Counted from the stretch's first letter, positions 33,326 through 43,024 are shown. The stretch is DNA of 64,000 bases from Arthrobacter sp. AQ5-05 (GCF_003287975.1 NZ_QMKQ01000003.1:219587-283586), one strand, 5' to 3'. The notes: generated from the letters alone by a model not told the origin. Program-made: numbers and translations.

Positions 33326-33344
33326 TGTCAGGTTTAGCCTGACA
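33326..33344. promoter_or_regulatory. Operator-like palindrome 2 (TGTCAGG-N5-CCTGACA)
   Basis: Same perfect arms, spacer TTTAG. Two sites on the same face of the helix in a divergent promoter suggest cooperative binding of a dimeric repressor. Confidence 0.7.
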
Positions 33345-33397
33345 GTACAACCCCGTTGATCGCGTAGTGTTGGGATGTGAGTGATACAGGGGCAACG

Positions 33398-33799
33398 ATG
33401 GATCCGGCCGACCGGATGGCGGATACCGGCCAGTGCAGCTTTTGCGGGCGTTCCCGGGAAGCCTGCGGCAAGCTTGCCTATGGGCCGGGCGTCGCCATTT
33501 GTTCCGACTGCACGGAAAACTGCGCTTCGCTGCATGCCGGCGGGGTCGCCTCCGAGCCCTGGCGTGAAATGACCCAGCAGCAGGTGCTGGAGCTGTTGCC
33601 CCGGATTTCCGCGGTGGCCGCGCAGGTCGAGCAGCGCTTGGCCGCGTGGGTGGGCGTCGCCCGGGACAAGGGCGCCAGCTGGGCGCGCGTGGGCGAGGCC
33701 CTGGCCATGACACGGCAATCGGCCTGGGAACGGTTCAAGCAGCCCGGCAGCCATCGGGCCAAGGGCCACGAACCGCCGACGGCGGATACCCGGGGCTGA
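33398..33799 (+). CDS. ClpX-type C4 zinc finger protein with a C-terminal HTH-like region
   Basis: About 133 residues. The N-terminal half is the ClpX zinc-binding domain without the AAA+ part: CSFCGRSREACGKLAYGPGVAICSDC, with Cys pairs CxxC and CxxC. The C-terminal half (WVGVARDKGASWARVGEALAMTRQSAWERFK) looks like a helix-turn-helix. It is divergent from an MFS exporter across two identical palindromes, so it may be the regulator that binds them. I used ATG 33398 because AGGGG stands six bases before it; GTG 33377 is possible. ClpX zinc domains dimerise, which would suit a palindromic site. The DNA-binding role is inference. Confidence 0.7.
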   Translation: MDPADRMADTGQCSFCGRSREACGKLAYGPGVAICSDCTENCASLHAGGVASEPWREMTQQQVLELLPRISAVAAQVEQRLAAWVGVARDKGASWARVGEALAMTRQSAWERFKQPGSHRAKGHEPPTADTRG

Positions 33800-33850
33800 A
33801 CGCCGGCGAACCGCACCGACCGGGCCAGGGGGTTCCGTTGGGATCGGGCC

Positions 33851-34084
33851 ATGGATGCAAGCATGCCCTCGGCCCTGGTCTTGGCCATCGTGTTTGCGCT
33901 GGTGGCCCTGTACGCCCTGTACTTCGTCATCCGCGCCGCGGTGCGCGACGGCATTTGGCTGGCCCGCGCCAAGGAAACCGCCAAGGACCCCCGGAGCGGT
34001 CCCGGGCGGCGTGCGAAGACGCCGGCTAGCCTTCCTCCGGCCCCGGGTTGCCCTGCAGGATCCGTGCGTAGAGGTCGCGGATGA
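33851..34084 (+). CDS. Small single-pass membrane protein
   Basis: A 77-residue frame with one strong membrane helix (ALVLAIVFALVALYALYFVIRAAV) followed by a charged stretch (RDGIWLARAKETAKDPRSGPGRRAK), a layout seen in many small actinobacterial membrane proteins. Its tail overlaps the end of the convergent GNAT-GrpB gene by 59 bases and may be an accidental extension. The Shine-Dalgarno sequence is weak. Function unknown, and the gene itself is only moderately supported. Confidence 0.45.
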   Translation: MDASMPSALVLAIVFALVALYALYFVIRAAVRDGIWLARAKETAKDPRSGPGRRAKTPASLPPAPGCPAGSVRRGRG

Positions 34085-35072
34085 ACGGTTCCTTGGCCCG
34101 GTTGTAGTCCATCACCAGCCCGGCACCGCCGCCGCGGTCATTGATCCGCTCGGCGGACGCCCGCTTGATGCGCGCATAGGCATCCAGGTCGGCCGGATGC
34201 GTGCACAGCCACCGGCGGAACGCGACCATGCGTGCGGTCTCGGGGCAGCCCGGGGCAAAGACATGGATGTTGGCTGCCGACAGCCCGGAGCCGGGCCCGG
34301 AAACCAGCAGCCGGTGGCCGTACCAATTGCGCTCACGGAGGCGGAAGACGAATCCCGCCGCCTCAAGCCGGGGCACATAGTGCTCCTCGACCCCGGGATC
34401 CTCGACGGTCAACACCACGTCAATGACCGGCTTGGCCCACAGCCCCGGCACCGAAGTGGAACCCAGATGCTCGATGGCCAGCGCCCGGGAACCCAGGGCA
34501 TCGCGCAGGCGCCCGGCAAGCCCGGCAAAATCCTGCGGCCAGGATGCCGACGGCGGAACAACGCGTACGGGGGCCGGGACCGGTTCGCCGTGGATCCACT
34601 CCACGGAACCGTCATCCGGCACGGGGTTGCGCAGCAGCGGCAGGTGGGGCAACACGCAGAGGTGGCGGCGGCGAGAAGGCCGGCGGGGATCGGCCGGGGA
34701 GGCGCTGGCGTGGAACCCGGCGGCCCGGTAGAAGCCGATGGCGTCGTCCTCGGTGCGCGCGACGACCATAGCCGCCGCGTCCGCCTGGATCCGCCGCACC
34801 AGTGCGCCGGCCACCCCCTGGTGCCGCAGCCCCGGGGCCACGGCGAGGTATTCGAGTTCGACCGCGAAACCATCGATGCGCCGATACACGGCCAGCGCTG
34901 CGGGTTCCCCCGCCGCATCGTGCACCAGCAGCAGCTGATGGTCCTTGATCCCTTCGATCAGGGCGTCGAGGTCAGCGCCGGTGGCGTCGGAGGCTGCGGT
35001 GAGCAGCGCCCGGAACGCGGGGTTTGCCGCGAACCCCGCGTTCCGGTCGCTGCTGATCCGGGGTGTGCTCAT
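34026..35072 (-). CDS. GNAT acetyltransferase fused to a GrpB nucleotidyltransferase-fold domain
   Basis: A 348-residue fusion. Residues 1 to about 150 are a GNAT domain (VELEYLAVAPGLRHQGVAGALVRRI, then AIGFYRAAGF). The rest is a GrpB/UPF0157 domain: LAIEHLGSTSVPGLWAKPVIDVVLTV (with the GST..PG..AK..ID core), YGHRLLVSG, RWLCTHPADLDAYARIKR. GrpB proteins have a nucleotidyltransferase-like fold; a link to CoA biosynthesis has been reported for a fused eukaryotic-type protein, but the role in bacteria is unclear. The ATG at 35072 overlaps the stop of the S9 peptidase gene (ATGA), so the two are co-translated. Confidence 0.82.
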   Translation of the reverse strand: MSTPRISSDRNAGFAANPAFRALLTAASDATGADLDALIEGIKDHQLLLVHDAAGEPAALAVYRRIDGFAVELEYLAVAPGLRHQGVAGALVRRIQADAAAMVVARTEDDAIGFYRAAGFHASASPADPRRPSRRRHLCVLPHLPLLRNPVPDDGSVEWIHGEPVPAPVRVVPPSASWPQDFAGLAGRLRDALGSRALAIEHLGSTSVPGLWAKPVIDVVLTVEDPGVEEHYVPRLEAAGFVFRLRERNWYGHRLLVSGPGSGLSAANIHVFAPGCPETARMVAFRRWLCTHPADLDAYARIKRASAERINDRGGGAGLVMDYNRAKEPFIRDLYARILQGNPGPEEG

Positions 35073-37231
35073 GCGCCTTCGCGGTTTAGGCCCAGGGTAT
35101 CCAGGGCGAAGGCGTAGTCCCAGGCGCGGGTCTTCCAGCCCTCGTAGCGCCCCGAGGCCCCGCCGTGGCCGCCGTCCATCTCGATCTTCATGACGATCGG
35201 GGCACTTCCGGTGGTTTCCTCGCGCAGCTTCGCCACCCACTTGGCCGGCTCCACGTACAGCACGCGGGTGTCGTTCAGCGAGGTGACGGCCGCGATCCTC
35301 GGGTAGGGCAGGGCCGCGACGTTCTCGTACGGGCTGTAGGACTTCATGTAGTCGTAGACCTCCTTGTCCTCGATGGGGTTTCCCCATTCCTCCCACTCCA
35401 GGGCCGAGAGTGGCAACTCCGGATCCAGGATGGAGGTCAGCGCGTCCACGAAGGGCACCTGGGCGATAATGCCGGCGTAGAGCTGCGGGGCGAGGTTCGC
35501 CACCGCGCCCATGAGCAGCCCTCCGGCCGATCCGCCCAGGGCCACGATGCGGGCGGGATCGGCCCAGCCGGTGTCCAACAGGTGCTTGGTGGCATCCACG
35601 AAGTCGGTGAAGGTGTTCTTCTTGGTCAGTTTCTTCCCGTCCAGGTACCATTGGCGGCCCAGTTCGCCGCCGCCGCGCACGTGGGCGATCACGAACACGA
35701 CGCCGCGGTCCAGCAGCGAGAGCCGCGGGATGCCGAAGCCCGGGTCCATGGACATCTCGTAGCTGCCGTAGCCGTAGACGAGCACCGGATTGGGGGACTC
35801 GTTGGTGATCTCCTTGCGGCGCAGGATGGTCAGCGGGATCCTGGTGCCGTCTGCCGCGGTGGCCCATTCGCGGGTGGCCAGGTAGTTGGCCGGGTCGTAG
35901 TTGTTGACCCGGGTCTGCTTGCGCAGGGACAGGGTGCCGTCGGCCAGCATGTAGTCGTAGACGCGGGCCGGGGTGAAGTCCGAGGTGTAGGACAGCCGGA
36001 TCATCGGTGCCTCGAGCTCAGCGTTGGCCAGCGAGCAGGTGTACAGCTCCTCGTCGAACTCCGGTTCCACGGCCGGGAGCTGGGATTCGGTGCCCAGGCC
36101 TGCCAGCGGAAGGACCTGGATGCGTTCGGTGGTGTCCTTGCGCACGGAAATGACCAGGTGGGTGGCCGTGGCGGCGGTGCCCTCGACCTTGACGGTGTCG
36201 CGGTGCTCGAGCACCGTGTCCCAGCGCTGCTGGGCGTAGGGCAGGGCGAGCTGGTCGGCGCGCAGCAGCGAGACCATGTTGTTCAGTGCCTTGCGGTCGT
36301 GGGTGATGACGTAGGCGCGCCGTCCCTGAAGGGTGACGGGGTCGGCGGTGTGCAGGATGCGGTGCTCGCGGGAGACCAGCATGACCGGGACCGCCCGCTC
36401 GTCGGCCAAATCCAGGGTGAGGGTCTCGGAGTACTCGGAGTTGCCGATGGAGATCAGCAGCTCGGTGCGGTCCGCGGAGAGGTCGAAGCCCAGCCACATG
36501 CCCGGGTCGTCTTCCTGGAAGATGACCACGTCGGTTTCCGGGTCGGTGCCCAGGGTGTGGGCCTTGATCTGGTGGGGACGCCAGGACTCGTCGACCACGG
36601 TGTAGAAGACCCGGGTTCCGTCGGGGGAGAACGCCAGCCCGTAGAACACGTTTTCGATGGTGTCCGGGAGCAGCGCCCCGGTGGACAGGTCCTTCAGGCG
36701 CAGGGTGAAGCGCTCGTCCCCGGCGTTGTCCTGGGCATAGGCCAGCAGGGTGCCGTCCTCGCTGACGGCCATCCCGCCCAGGGAGAAGAAGGGCTTGCCC
36801 TCGGCCTCCCTGTTCCCGTCCAGCAGCACCTGTTCGCCGGCGATCGGCACACCCGCCTCGATGGCCGGGGGCGTCCAGTCCGCGGCCAGGTCCCCGGTGT
36901 CGGTGGCTGCCACGCGACAGTGGATGGCGTATTGGCAGCCTTCGGCCGTGCGGGTGAAGTACCACCATCCGCGCTTGCGGGCGGGGACCGAGAGGTCCGT
37001 TTCCACGGTGCGCGCCTTGATCTCGTTGAAGATGGCCTCACGCAGCGGGCCCTGGTTGGCGGTGACCGCCTCGGCGTAGGCGTTCTCATCCTGAAGGTGT
37101 GCCCGGACCGCGGGGTTGTCCTTGTCCCGCAACCACTCGTAGTCGTCGGTGAAGGCATCCCCGTGGTGGGTGCGAACGGTGGGGACCTTGGGGGTCTGCG
37201 GGGCGGGGAGTGCGTGCTCGGCGTGGCTCAT
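35069..37231 (-). CDS. S9 family prolyl oligopeptidase (oligopeptidase B-like)
   Basis: A 720-residue serine peptidase with an N-terminal beta-propeller that limits access to short peptides and a C-terminal alpha/beta hydrolase. Catalytic Ser lies in LGGSAGGLLMG, Asp in SLNDTRVLY and His in MDGGHGGASGRYEG. HVRGGGELGRQWYLDGK, just before the Ser, is typical of oligopeptidase B, which cuts after Arg or Lys. No signal peptide; it acts in the cytoplasm. The start ATG 37231 (MSHAEHALPAPQTPKVP) fits the family N-terminus, and the frame upstream to 37336 is non-coding. It is coupled to the GNAT-GrpB gene. Confidence 0.92.
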   Translation of the reverse strand: MSHAEHALPAPQTPKVPTVRTHHGDAFTDDYEWLRDKDNPAVRAHLQDENAYAEAVTANQGPLREAIFNEIKARTVETDLSVPARKRGWWYFTRTAEGCQYAIHCRVAATDTGDLAADWTPPAIEAGVPIAGEQVLLDGNREAEGKPFFSLGGMAVSEDGTLLAYAQDNAGDERFTLRLKDLSTGALLPDTIENVFYGLAFSPDGTRVFYTVVDESWRPHQIKAHTLGTDPETDVVIFQEDDPGMWLGFDLSADRTELLISIGNSEYSETLTLDLADERAVPVMLVSREHRILHTADPVTLQGRRAYVITHDRKALNNMVSLLRADQLALPYAQQRWDTVLEHRDTVKVEGTAATATHLVISVRKDTTERIQVLPLAGLGTESQLPAVEPEFDEELYTCSLANAELEAPMIRLSYTSDFTPARVYDYMLADGTLSLRKQTRVNNYDPANYLATREWATAADGTRIPLTILRRKEITNESPNPVLVYGYGSYEMSMDPGFGIPRLSLLDRGVVFVIAHVRGGGELGRQWYLDGKKLTKKNTFTDFVDATKHLLDTGWADPARIVALGGSAGGLLMGAVANLAPQLYAGIIAQVPFVDALTSILDPELPLSALEWEEWGNPIEDKEVYDYMKSYSPYENVAALPYPRIAAVTSLNDTRVLYVEPAKWVAKLREETTGSAPIVMKIEMDGGHGGASGRYEGWKTRAWDYAFALDTLGLNREGA

Positions 37232-37366
37232 GCTTCCATTCAATCCGACTTGCCGCCCGTTGGGCCCATGGCTTCGCCCAACGCGGACAAATCCGCTTCC
37301 CGCCCGGCACCGTGGAAAACGGCCACCGGGGCCCACGGATCGCCACCGGGTGCGGGTGCGGGCGGA

Positions 37367-38995
37367 TCAGCGTCGCGGGGACAACGTCCGGGTGTATTGG
37401 ACCTGGCCGTTGGCATTGATCAGCTTCACTGTGAAGGCCGAGCCGTCGCCTGGGATCTCCACGTGGCCGAAGTACTGGTGCTCTCCCGAGCGCGGGGAGG
37501 CCATGGTGCGGCCGGCCTGCTGGAAGTCGACCCGCGGGCCGAAGGTGCCATCCAGGGCGTTGGGCCCGAAGGAGCCGGCGTTGATGGGCCCGGCCACGAA
37601 CTCCCAGAACTCGTTGAAGTCGGAGAACGCGGCGCGTTCGGGGGAGTAGTGGTGGGCGGCGCAATAGTGCACGTCCCCGGTCAGGAACACCACGTTCTTG
37701 ATGTCGTGCTTCTTGATTGCCGCCAGCAGGCGGGCCAGTTCGAGCTCGCGGCCCAGCGGGGTGCCATGCTCGGCGTTGGAGATCGACTCCTGCGCCTTCC
37801 CGTCGGGCACGATGAGCCCCAGCGGCAGGTCGTTGCCGATGACCTTCCAGGTCGCGTTCGAGGCGCGCAGCGAGCGGATCAGCCACTGCAGTTGTTCCTC
37901 GCCCAGCAGGGAAGTCTCCCTGGTTTCCAACCCGGGCGTGTTCCGGCCCTTGTACGAGCGCATGTCCAAGGCGAACACCTCAAGGTGCGGCCCGCGACGG
38001 ATCCGGCGGTAGATGCGGGCCGGTTCGAAGCCGGTGCCCGGGCGCAGCGCGCGCTTCTCGGCGATCGGCATGTACTCCTGCCAGGCCCGGCGTCCGCGGG
38101 CCGCCAGGACGTCCACCTCGCGCACGGTGTAGCGCGGATCGTCGATGATTTCGCCGGGGTACCAGTTGTTCACCGTCTCGTGGTCGTCCCATTGCGCGAT
38201 CACCGGGACCTGGGCGTACATGGCGCGCAGGTTGGTGTCCATCATGTTGTAGCGGTGTCGGCCGCGGTATTCGTTGAGGGTCTCGGCGACCTTGGCGACC
38301 TCCTCGGTGATGACGTTGCGCCAGATGTTTCCGTCCGGTTCGGTCATCTGCGCGGCGATGGGCCCGTCCGCGTAGATGGTGTCGCCCGAGTGCAGGAAGA
38401 AATCGGGCTTCGTTGCGGCCATGGCCGCGTAGCCGCGCATCCCGCCGATCTCCTCGTTGATGCCGTAGCCCTGCCCGGCGGTGTCGGCGGTCCAGACGAA
38501 GCTCTGCGCCGCTGATTCGCGGTTGCGCCCGTTGCCGGGGGCCGGAGCGGTGCTGAAGGAACCGGTGCCGCTTTCGCTGCGCCGGCCGGATTCGTCCTCG
38601 AAGTACAGCTCCATGGCGAATCGGGTGCCCGCGGGCAAACCGCGCGCATTGATCTTGGCCGTGAAGTCGGTGCCGGCGTGCGCCTGGGAACCGGCAAGCT
38701 TCACGGTGCGGGCGAAGCGCCCCGCCAGCGGATGGCCCGCCTCGTCGGTGGCACGCAAGGTGGCGTGCCGGCGCCCCGGTCCGGAGGCGCGCGACCACAG
38801 GACGGCGGAATCCGTGGAGACATCCCCGGTGGAGATGCCCGAGGGCAGGGTCAGCCGGCGGACAGCCAGCGGCACGCCGGCCGGGCGCTGCGCCGCGAGG
38901 GCGGAAGGAGCAGCGGGGGAGGTTGCGGCCAGGGCGGAGAGCGCCGCGGCGCCCTTCAGCAGCGAGCGGCGATTCGGGAGCGGGGAGATATCCAT
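37367..38995 (-). CDS. PhoD-like alkaline phosphatase, Tat-exported
   Basis: A 542-residue phosphodiesterase/alkaline phosphatase of the PhoD family. The N-terminus PNRRSLLKGAAALSALAATSPAAPSALA is a twin-arginine signal, so the folded metalloenzyme is exported. The core has an N-terminal Ig-like domain, LHSGDTIYADG (metal binding), QWDDHETVNNWY, NVVFLTGDVHYC and SNAEHGTPLG. PhoD enzymes cleave phosphodiesters such as teichoic acids under phosphate starvation and use Fe/Ca. The ATG at 38995 sits in front of the Tat motif; the ORF upstream to 39109 is not coding. No obvious Pho box was recognised. Confidence 0.9.
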   Translation of the reverse strand: MDISPLPNRRSLLKGAAALSALAATSPAAPSALAAQRPAGVPLAVRRLTLPSGISTGDVSTDSAVLWSRASGPGRRHATLRATDEAGHPLAGRFARTVKLAGSQAHAGTDFTAKINARGLPAGTRFAMELYFEDESGRRSESGTGSFSTAPAPGNGRNRESAAQSFVWTADTAGQGYGINEEIGGMRGYAAMAATKPDFFLHSGDTIYADGPIAAQMTEPDGNIWRNVITEEVAKVAETLNEYRGRHRYNMMDTNLRAMYAQVPVIAQWDDHETVNNWYPGEIIDDPRYTVREVDVLAARGRRAWQEYMPIAEKRALRPGTGFEPARIYRRIRRGPHLEVFALDMRSYKGRNTPGLETRETSLLGEEQLQWLIRSLRASNATWKVIGNDLPLGLIVPDGKAQESISNAEHGTPLGRELELARLLAAIKKHDIKNVVFLTGDVHYCAAHHYSPERAAFSDFNEFWEFVAGPINAGSFGPNALDGTFGPRVDFQQAGRTMASPRSGEHQYFGHVEIPGDGSAFTVKLINANGQVQYTRTLSPRR

Positions 38996-39135
38996 GGACC
39001 CCAGCCAACAACACCCCGGAAACCGGAGCCTTGCGCCGCGGTTAACGTCCGCCCAACCTTTGCCGGAACGGCCCGTTGCCGTGCCGTGCGGAGCCAATAC
39101 GTCGGCCACCTGCCACCCGGTGGCAGGATGGCTTC

Positions 39136-40691
39136 GTGGGCACAGCGCATGGAACCGGCGGGCAGCAAGCCACCAAGGACATCTGGAAGTCGGTGCTGGC
39201 CTATGCTCCGGGCAACCTCGAATACGACCGTGCGCTTTCGCGCCACCCCGGGTACCAGGCGGCAGTGGCCGTGGACGGGGAAATCCTGGGGGCCTTCAGC
39301 GCGGGGTACGCACGGATCGACCCCGAAGAGGCGATGACCGACGGGCACCTGTTCCGGGTGGCCTCGCACTCCAAGACCTTCACCGCCACCGCCGTGATGC
39401 TGCTGCGCGGGGAAGGCAAAATGACCCTCGAGGACACCCTGGGCCAATGGCTGGCCCCGCTGGCCGGCAGCCCGGTGGAACACGTGAGAGTGCGCGAACT
39501 GCTCTCCCATTCCGCGGGGGTCACCCGCGACGGGGCGGAGGCCGACTTCTGGGCCCTGGGCCGGGCGTTCCCCGGGGCCGAGGAACTGCTGCAGGTGCTG
39601 CAACCGGGAAGGTGATCGAACGCAACGAACACTTCAAGTGCTCGAACATCGGGTACGGGCTGCTCGGCCTGCTCGTCGAGGCGGCAGGAGGACTTCCCTT
39701 CGCCGACTTCGTGGATGCGCGCATCCTGGCACCCCTGCAGCTGCGCGACACCGGCGCGGACCTCGACGAACGGGCGGGGGAACTCGCGACCGGGTACGGG
39801 ACGCTCGCGCTCGCCGGAGACCACGGTGCCCTGACGGGACGCACCCGGATCGAACACATCCACACCCGGTCGCCGGGAGCCGCCACGGGCTTCCACTCCA
39901 CGACCTCGGACATGCCCAGGTACTTCTCCTCCCACCTCGTGGGACCCGGCACCGGTGTGCCGGACGATGACTCCAAGCGCCTGATGCAGCGCGAGGCCGA
40001 GGACTCCGGGGCGCCGGGGCGCGGCTACGGGCTGGGATTGATCATCCAGGACGTTGCCGGCCACGGGAGTTTCGGCCGCAGCGGCGGCTACCCCGGGCAC
40101 ATCACCCGCACCTGGGCGGTTCCCAAGACCAAGGTGGTGCTCAGCGTGCCGACCAACGCCATCGACGGGCCGGCCACCGAATACGGCGAACGGCTCTTTG
40201 CCCTCGCGGCGCTCGCCGGGAAACCCACGCCCGATTCCTGCGCAGGGGTGGATGAAGAGGTCTTGCTGCGCTTCACCGGCAGGTTTGCCTCCCTGTGGGG
40301 CGTGGTGGACATCGCGGCGCTCGGCGGGAAGCTGTACCGGATCAATCCGGCGGCCCCCGTGGCCGTCGAGACCACCGTTCCGCTGGAATTCGTGGACGAG
40401 GCCACCCTCAGGTCCCTCGATCCCAACGGATTCTCCGGGTACGGGGAAGTGATCCGCTTCGAGGTCGACGTGGCGGGAGCATTGACGATGCGCGGACCCG
40501 GGGGCATGCTCTTTGAACGTCCGACGGGCTTCCACGCTCCCGCGGTGCTTCGGGTCCCGGCCGGCTGTGAGCCGGGCATGGAACCCGGCGCAGTGTCACG
40601 GTCGGGCAACAATGCCGGGGCAAACCGGCATTCTTCCCGCGTGGATGGTGCCGTCGGCGACCATCAGCATCTAGGCTATGACCCGTGTTAG
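39136..40691 (+). pseudogene. Beta-lactamase/esterase-family serine hydrolase, frameshifted
   Basis: The N-terminal 160 residues (GTG 39136, with FRVASHSKTFTATAVM holding the SxxK motif) and the C-terminal part (VIERNEHFKCSNIGYGLLG onward) lie in two frames. They join at 39601-39609, where one base appears lost: CAACCGGGAAG would read QPGK with one more C. In addition, the YxN motif reads CSN (HFKCSNIGYG) and the usual GHSGG/HxG region reads GRSGGYPG. Each change is one base from the expected codon. The C-terminus runs about 40 residues past the usual end. A sequencing error could explain the frameshift but not the active-site changes. The intact family acts on beta-lactams, D-amino peptides or esters. 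Confidence 0.75.
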
Positions 40692-40741
40692 CGCCCTCGC
40701 ACCACGGAGGCGGAACCTGCAACCAAGGAGATGAACGACTT

Positions 40742-42211
40742 TTGAAGACGTCCAGAACGACTCGAGGTCCCAGGACCTGGCCCAGGGCGGTGATTGCCGC
40801 CGCCATGGGCATGTTCCTGGTGTTCGGCGGAGCCGGGGCCGCCATGGCGGCCCCGACCGACAACGGTGTCGAAGGCAAGACCTTCGTCATCGGCACAGAC
40901 ACCACCTTCGCTCCCTTTGAGTTCCGCGAGAACGGGGAGCTGACCGGAATCGACATGGACCTGGTCCGCGCGATCGGCGAGGCCGAAGGGTTCGAGGTCG
41001 AGATCCGTTCCCTTGGGTTCAACGCCGCATTGCAGGCGCTGACCTCCAACCAGGTCGACGGAGTGATCGCCGGCATGTCGATCACCGACGAACGCAAGCA
41101 GGTATACGACTTCTCGGAACCCTACTTCGAGTCCGGCATCCAGATGGCGGTCGCCAAGAACGACGACACCATCAAGGGCTATGAGGACCTCAAGGGCAAG
41201 ACAGTGGTCGCCAAGACCGGGTCCGAGGGCGAGGCCTACGCCAAGTCGATTGCCGGGCAGTACGGTTTCACCGTCAAGTCCCTGGACCAGTCGGCAACCA
41301 TGTACGAGTCCGTCAAGTCCGGTTCCGCCGTGGCCGTCTTCGACGACTACCCCGTGCTCGCCTACGGCGTGGCCCAGAACAACGGGCTGAAGACCGTCAC
41401 CGACAAGGTCCCCGGAGGGTCCTACGGATTCGCCGTGAACAAGGGCAAGAACACCGCCCTGCTGGCCGCCTTCAACGACGGGTTGGCCAAGCTGAAGGCC
41501 GACGGCGATTACCAAGAGATCCTGGACAAGTACCTGGCCAATCCGACCGCCGCCCAACCCACGACCTTCCTGGACCTGCTGGCCAAGTCCTTCCCGGCAC
41601 TGATGAGCGGCCTGAAGAACACGCTGCTGGTGACGATCATTTCCTTCGCCGTGGCCATGGCGATCGGCCTCTTGGCCGGGTTCATGAAGATCTCCCACAA
41701 CATCGTGTTGCGCGGAATCGCCACGACCTTCGTCAACATCTTCCGCGGCACCCCGCTGCTGCTGTGGGCCTTCATGTTCTACTTCGGCCTCCCGCAGCTG
41801 ACCGGGCAGCCGATCAACATCTGGGTTGCCGGCGTGCTGACGCTGTCGTTGAACTCCGGCGCCTACGTCGCGGAGATCGTGCGCGGCGGCATCCAGTCGG
41901 TGGACCCCGGACAGCTTGAGGCCTCACGTTCGCTGGGCCTGGGCTACGGCAAGTCCATGCAGAAGGTCGTGGTCCCGCAGGCGTTCAAGATGATGACTCC
42001 TTCCCTGATCAACCAGCTGATCATCATGCTGAAGGATTCCTCGCTGCTGTTGGCCATCGGTTTCGCCGAGCTCCTGTACCAGGGCCAGCAGATCTACGCG
42101 GCGAACTTCCGCGTCACCGAGACCCTGCTGATCGTGGGCGTCATCTACTTCGTGGCCGTCATGGCCCTGACCAAACTGGCAAACTACGCCGATCGGAGGT
42201 TCAACAAGTGA
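40742..42211 (+). CDS. Amino-acid ABC transporter: substrate-binding domain fused to permease
   Basis: A 489-residue fusion. The signal-anchor ([23 protein letters not shown]) is followed by a family 3 periplasmic-type binding domain ([52 protein letters not shown]) and, from about residue 280, a His/Gln-type permease with EAA loop [24 protein letters not shown]. It would import a polar amino acid such as glutamine or glutamate. The TTG start at 40742 has AAGGAG upstream, at a long spacing of eleven bases; the frame upstream is not coding. The next gene, the ATPase, overlaps by four bases. Such fusions are known in Gram-positive glutamine transporters. Confidence 0.92.
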   Translation: MKTSRTTRGPRTWPRAVIAAAMGMFLVFGGAGAAMAAPTDNGVEGKTFVIGTDTTFAPFEFRENGELTGIDMDLVRAIGEAEGFEVEIRSLGFNAALQALTSNQVDGVIAGMSITDERKQVYDFSEPYFESGIQMAVAKNDDTIKGYEDLKGKTVVAKTGSEGEAYAKSIAGQYGFTVKSLDQSATMYESVKSGSAVAVFDDYPVLAYGVAQNNGLKTVTDKVPGGSYGFAVNKGKNTALLAAFNDGLAKLKADGDYQEILDKYLANPTAAQPTTFLDLLAKSFPALMSGLKNTLLVTIISFAVAMAIGLLAGFMKISHNIVLRGIATTFVNIFRGTPLLLWAFMFYFGLPQLTGQPINIWVAGVLTLSLNSGAYVAEIVRGGIQSVDPGQLEASRSLGLGYGKSMQKVVVPQAFKMMTPSLINQLIIMLKDSSLLLAIGFAELLYQGQQIYAANFRVTETLLIVGVIYFVAVMALTKLANYADRRFNK

Positions 42212-42966
42212 GTGCATCACCGGTTGAAACACAAAAGCCAGCCAAGATCACCGTCAAGGGACTGCGCAAGTCCTTCGGCGCCAACGAGGTGCTCAAGGGC
42301 ATCGACGTCGAAATCGGTGAGGGCGAGGTGGTATGCGTGATCGGTCCCTCGGGCTCGGGCAAGTCCACGCTGCTGCGCTGCCTGAACAAGCTCGAGGAGA
42401 TCTCCGCGGGCCAGGTGGTGGTTGACGGCTTCGACGTCACCGACCCAAAGATCGACATCAACGAGGTCCGCCGCCACGTGGGCATGGTCTTCCAGCACTT
42501 CAACCTCTTCCCGCACATGTCGGTGGCCGAGAACATCATGCTCGCCCCGGTGGAACTGAAGAAGGCAACCAAGGTCGAGGCCCGGGCCCAGGCCATGAAG
42601 CTGCTTGACCGCGTGGGCCTGAAGGAAAAGGCGGACGCCCGCCCGGCGTCGCTTTCCGGCGGCCAGAAGCAGCGTGTGGCCATCGCCCGCGCGCTGGCCA
42701 TGAACCCCGGCATCATGCTCTTTGACGAGGCCACCAGCGCCCTTGACCCGGAAATGGTCGGCGAGGTGCTCCAGGTCATCCGCGACCTGGCGGCCGAGGG
42801 CATGACCATGGTCCTGGTGACCCACGAGATGGGCTTCGCCAAGGAAATCGGGGACCGGGTGATCTTCATGGACGCAGGAGTGGTCTGCGAGTCGGGCCGG
42901 CCGGACGAACTGTTCGGCAACCCGCAGCAGGAGCGCACCAAGGAGTTCCTCTCCAAGGTCCTCTAA
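42208..42966 (+). CDS. Polar amino-acid ABC transporter ATPase (GlnQ-like)
   Basis: A 252-residue ATPase with Walker [11 protein letters not shown]-loop [12 protein letters not shown], signature [15 protein letters not shown], Walker [13 protein letters not shown] and the switch His in VTHEMGFA. All are canonical for the polar amino-acid (PAAT) group. The GTG start at 42208 overlaps the stop of the permease fusion (GTGA). Together the two genes form a complete importer; no extra regulatory domain is seen. A terminator follows at 42988. Confidence 0.95.
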   Translation: MSASPVETQKPAKITVKGLRKSFGANEVLKGIDVEIGEGEVVCVIGPSGSGKSTLLRCLNKLEEISAGQVVVDGFDVTDPKIDINEVRRHVGMVFQHFNLFPHMSVAENIMLAPVELKKATKVEARAQAMKLLDRVGLKEKADARPASLSGGQKQRVAIARALAMNPGIMLFDEATSALDPEMVGEVLQVIRDLAAEGMTMVLVTHEMGFAKEIGDRVIFMDAGVVCESGRPDELFGNPQQERTKEFLSKVL

Positions 42967-42987
42967 GCGGGCGTCCGCGCAGGAAGC

Positions 42988-43024
42988 GGCACCGCACCCT
43001 GGCCCAAGGCCGGGGTGCGGTGCC
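42988..43024 (+). terminator. Terminator after the amino-acid transporter operon
   Basis: Perfect 12-bp arms (GGCACCGCACCC at 42988-42999, complement 43013-43024), 21 bases after the stop. Confidence 0.75.

Noticed and set aside
35165..38515. An 1116-codon open frame antisense to the S9 peptidase and PhoD genes
   Set aside because: Shadow frame; both minus-strand genes have complete catalytic motifs.
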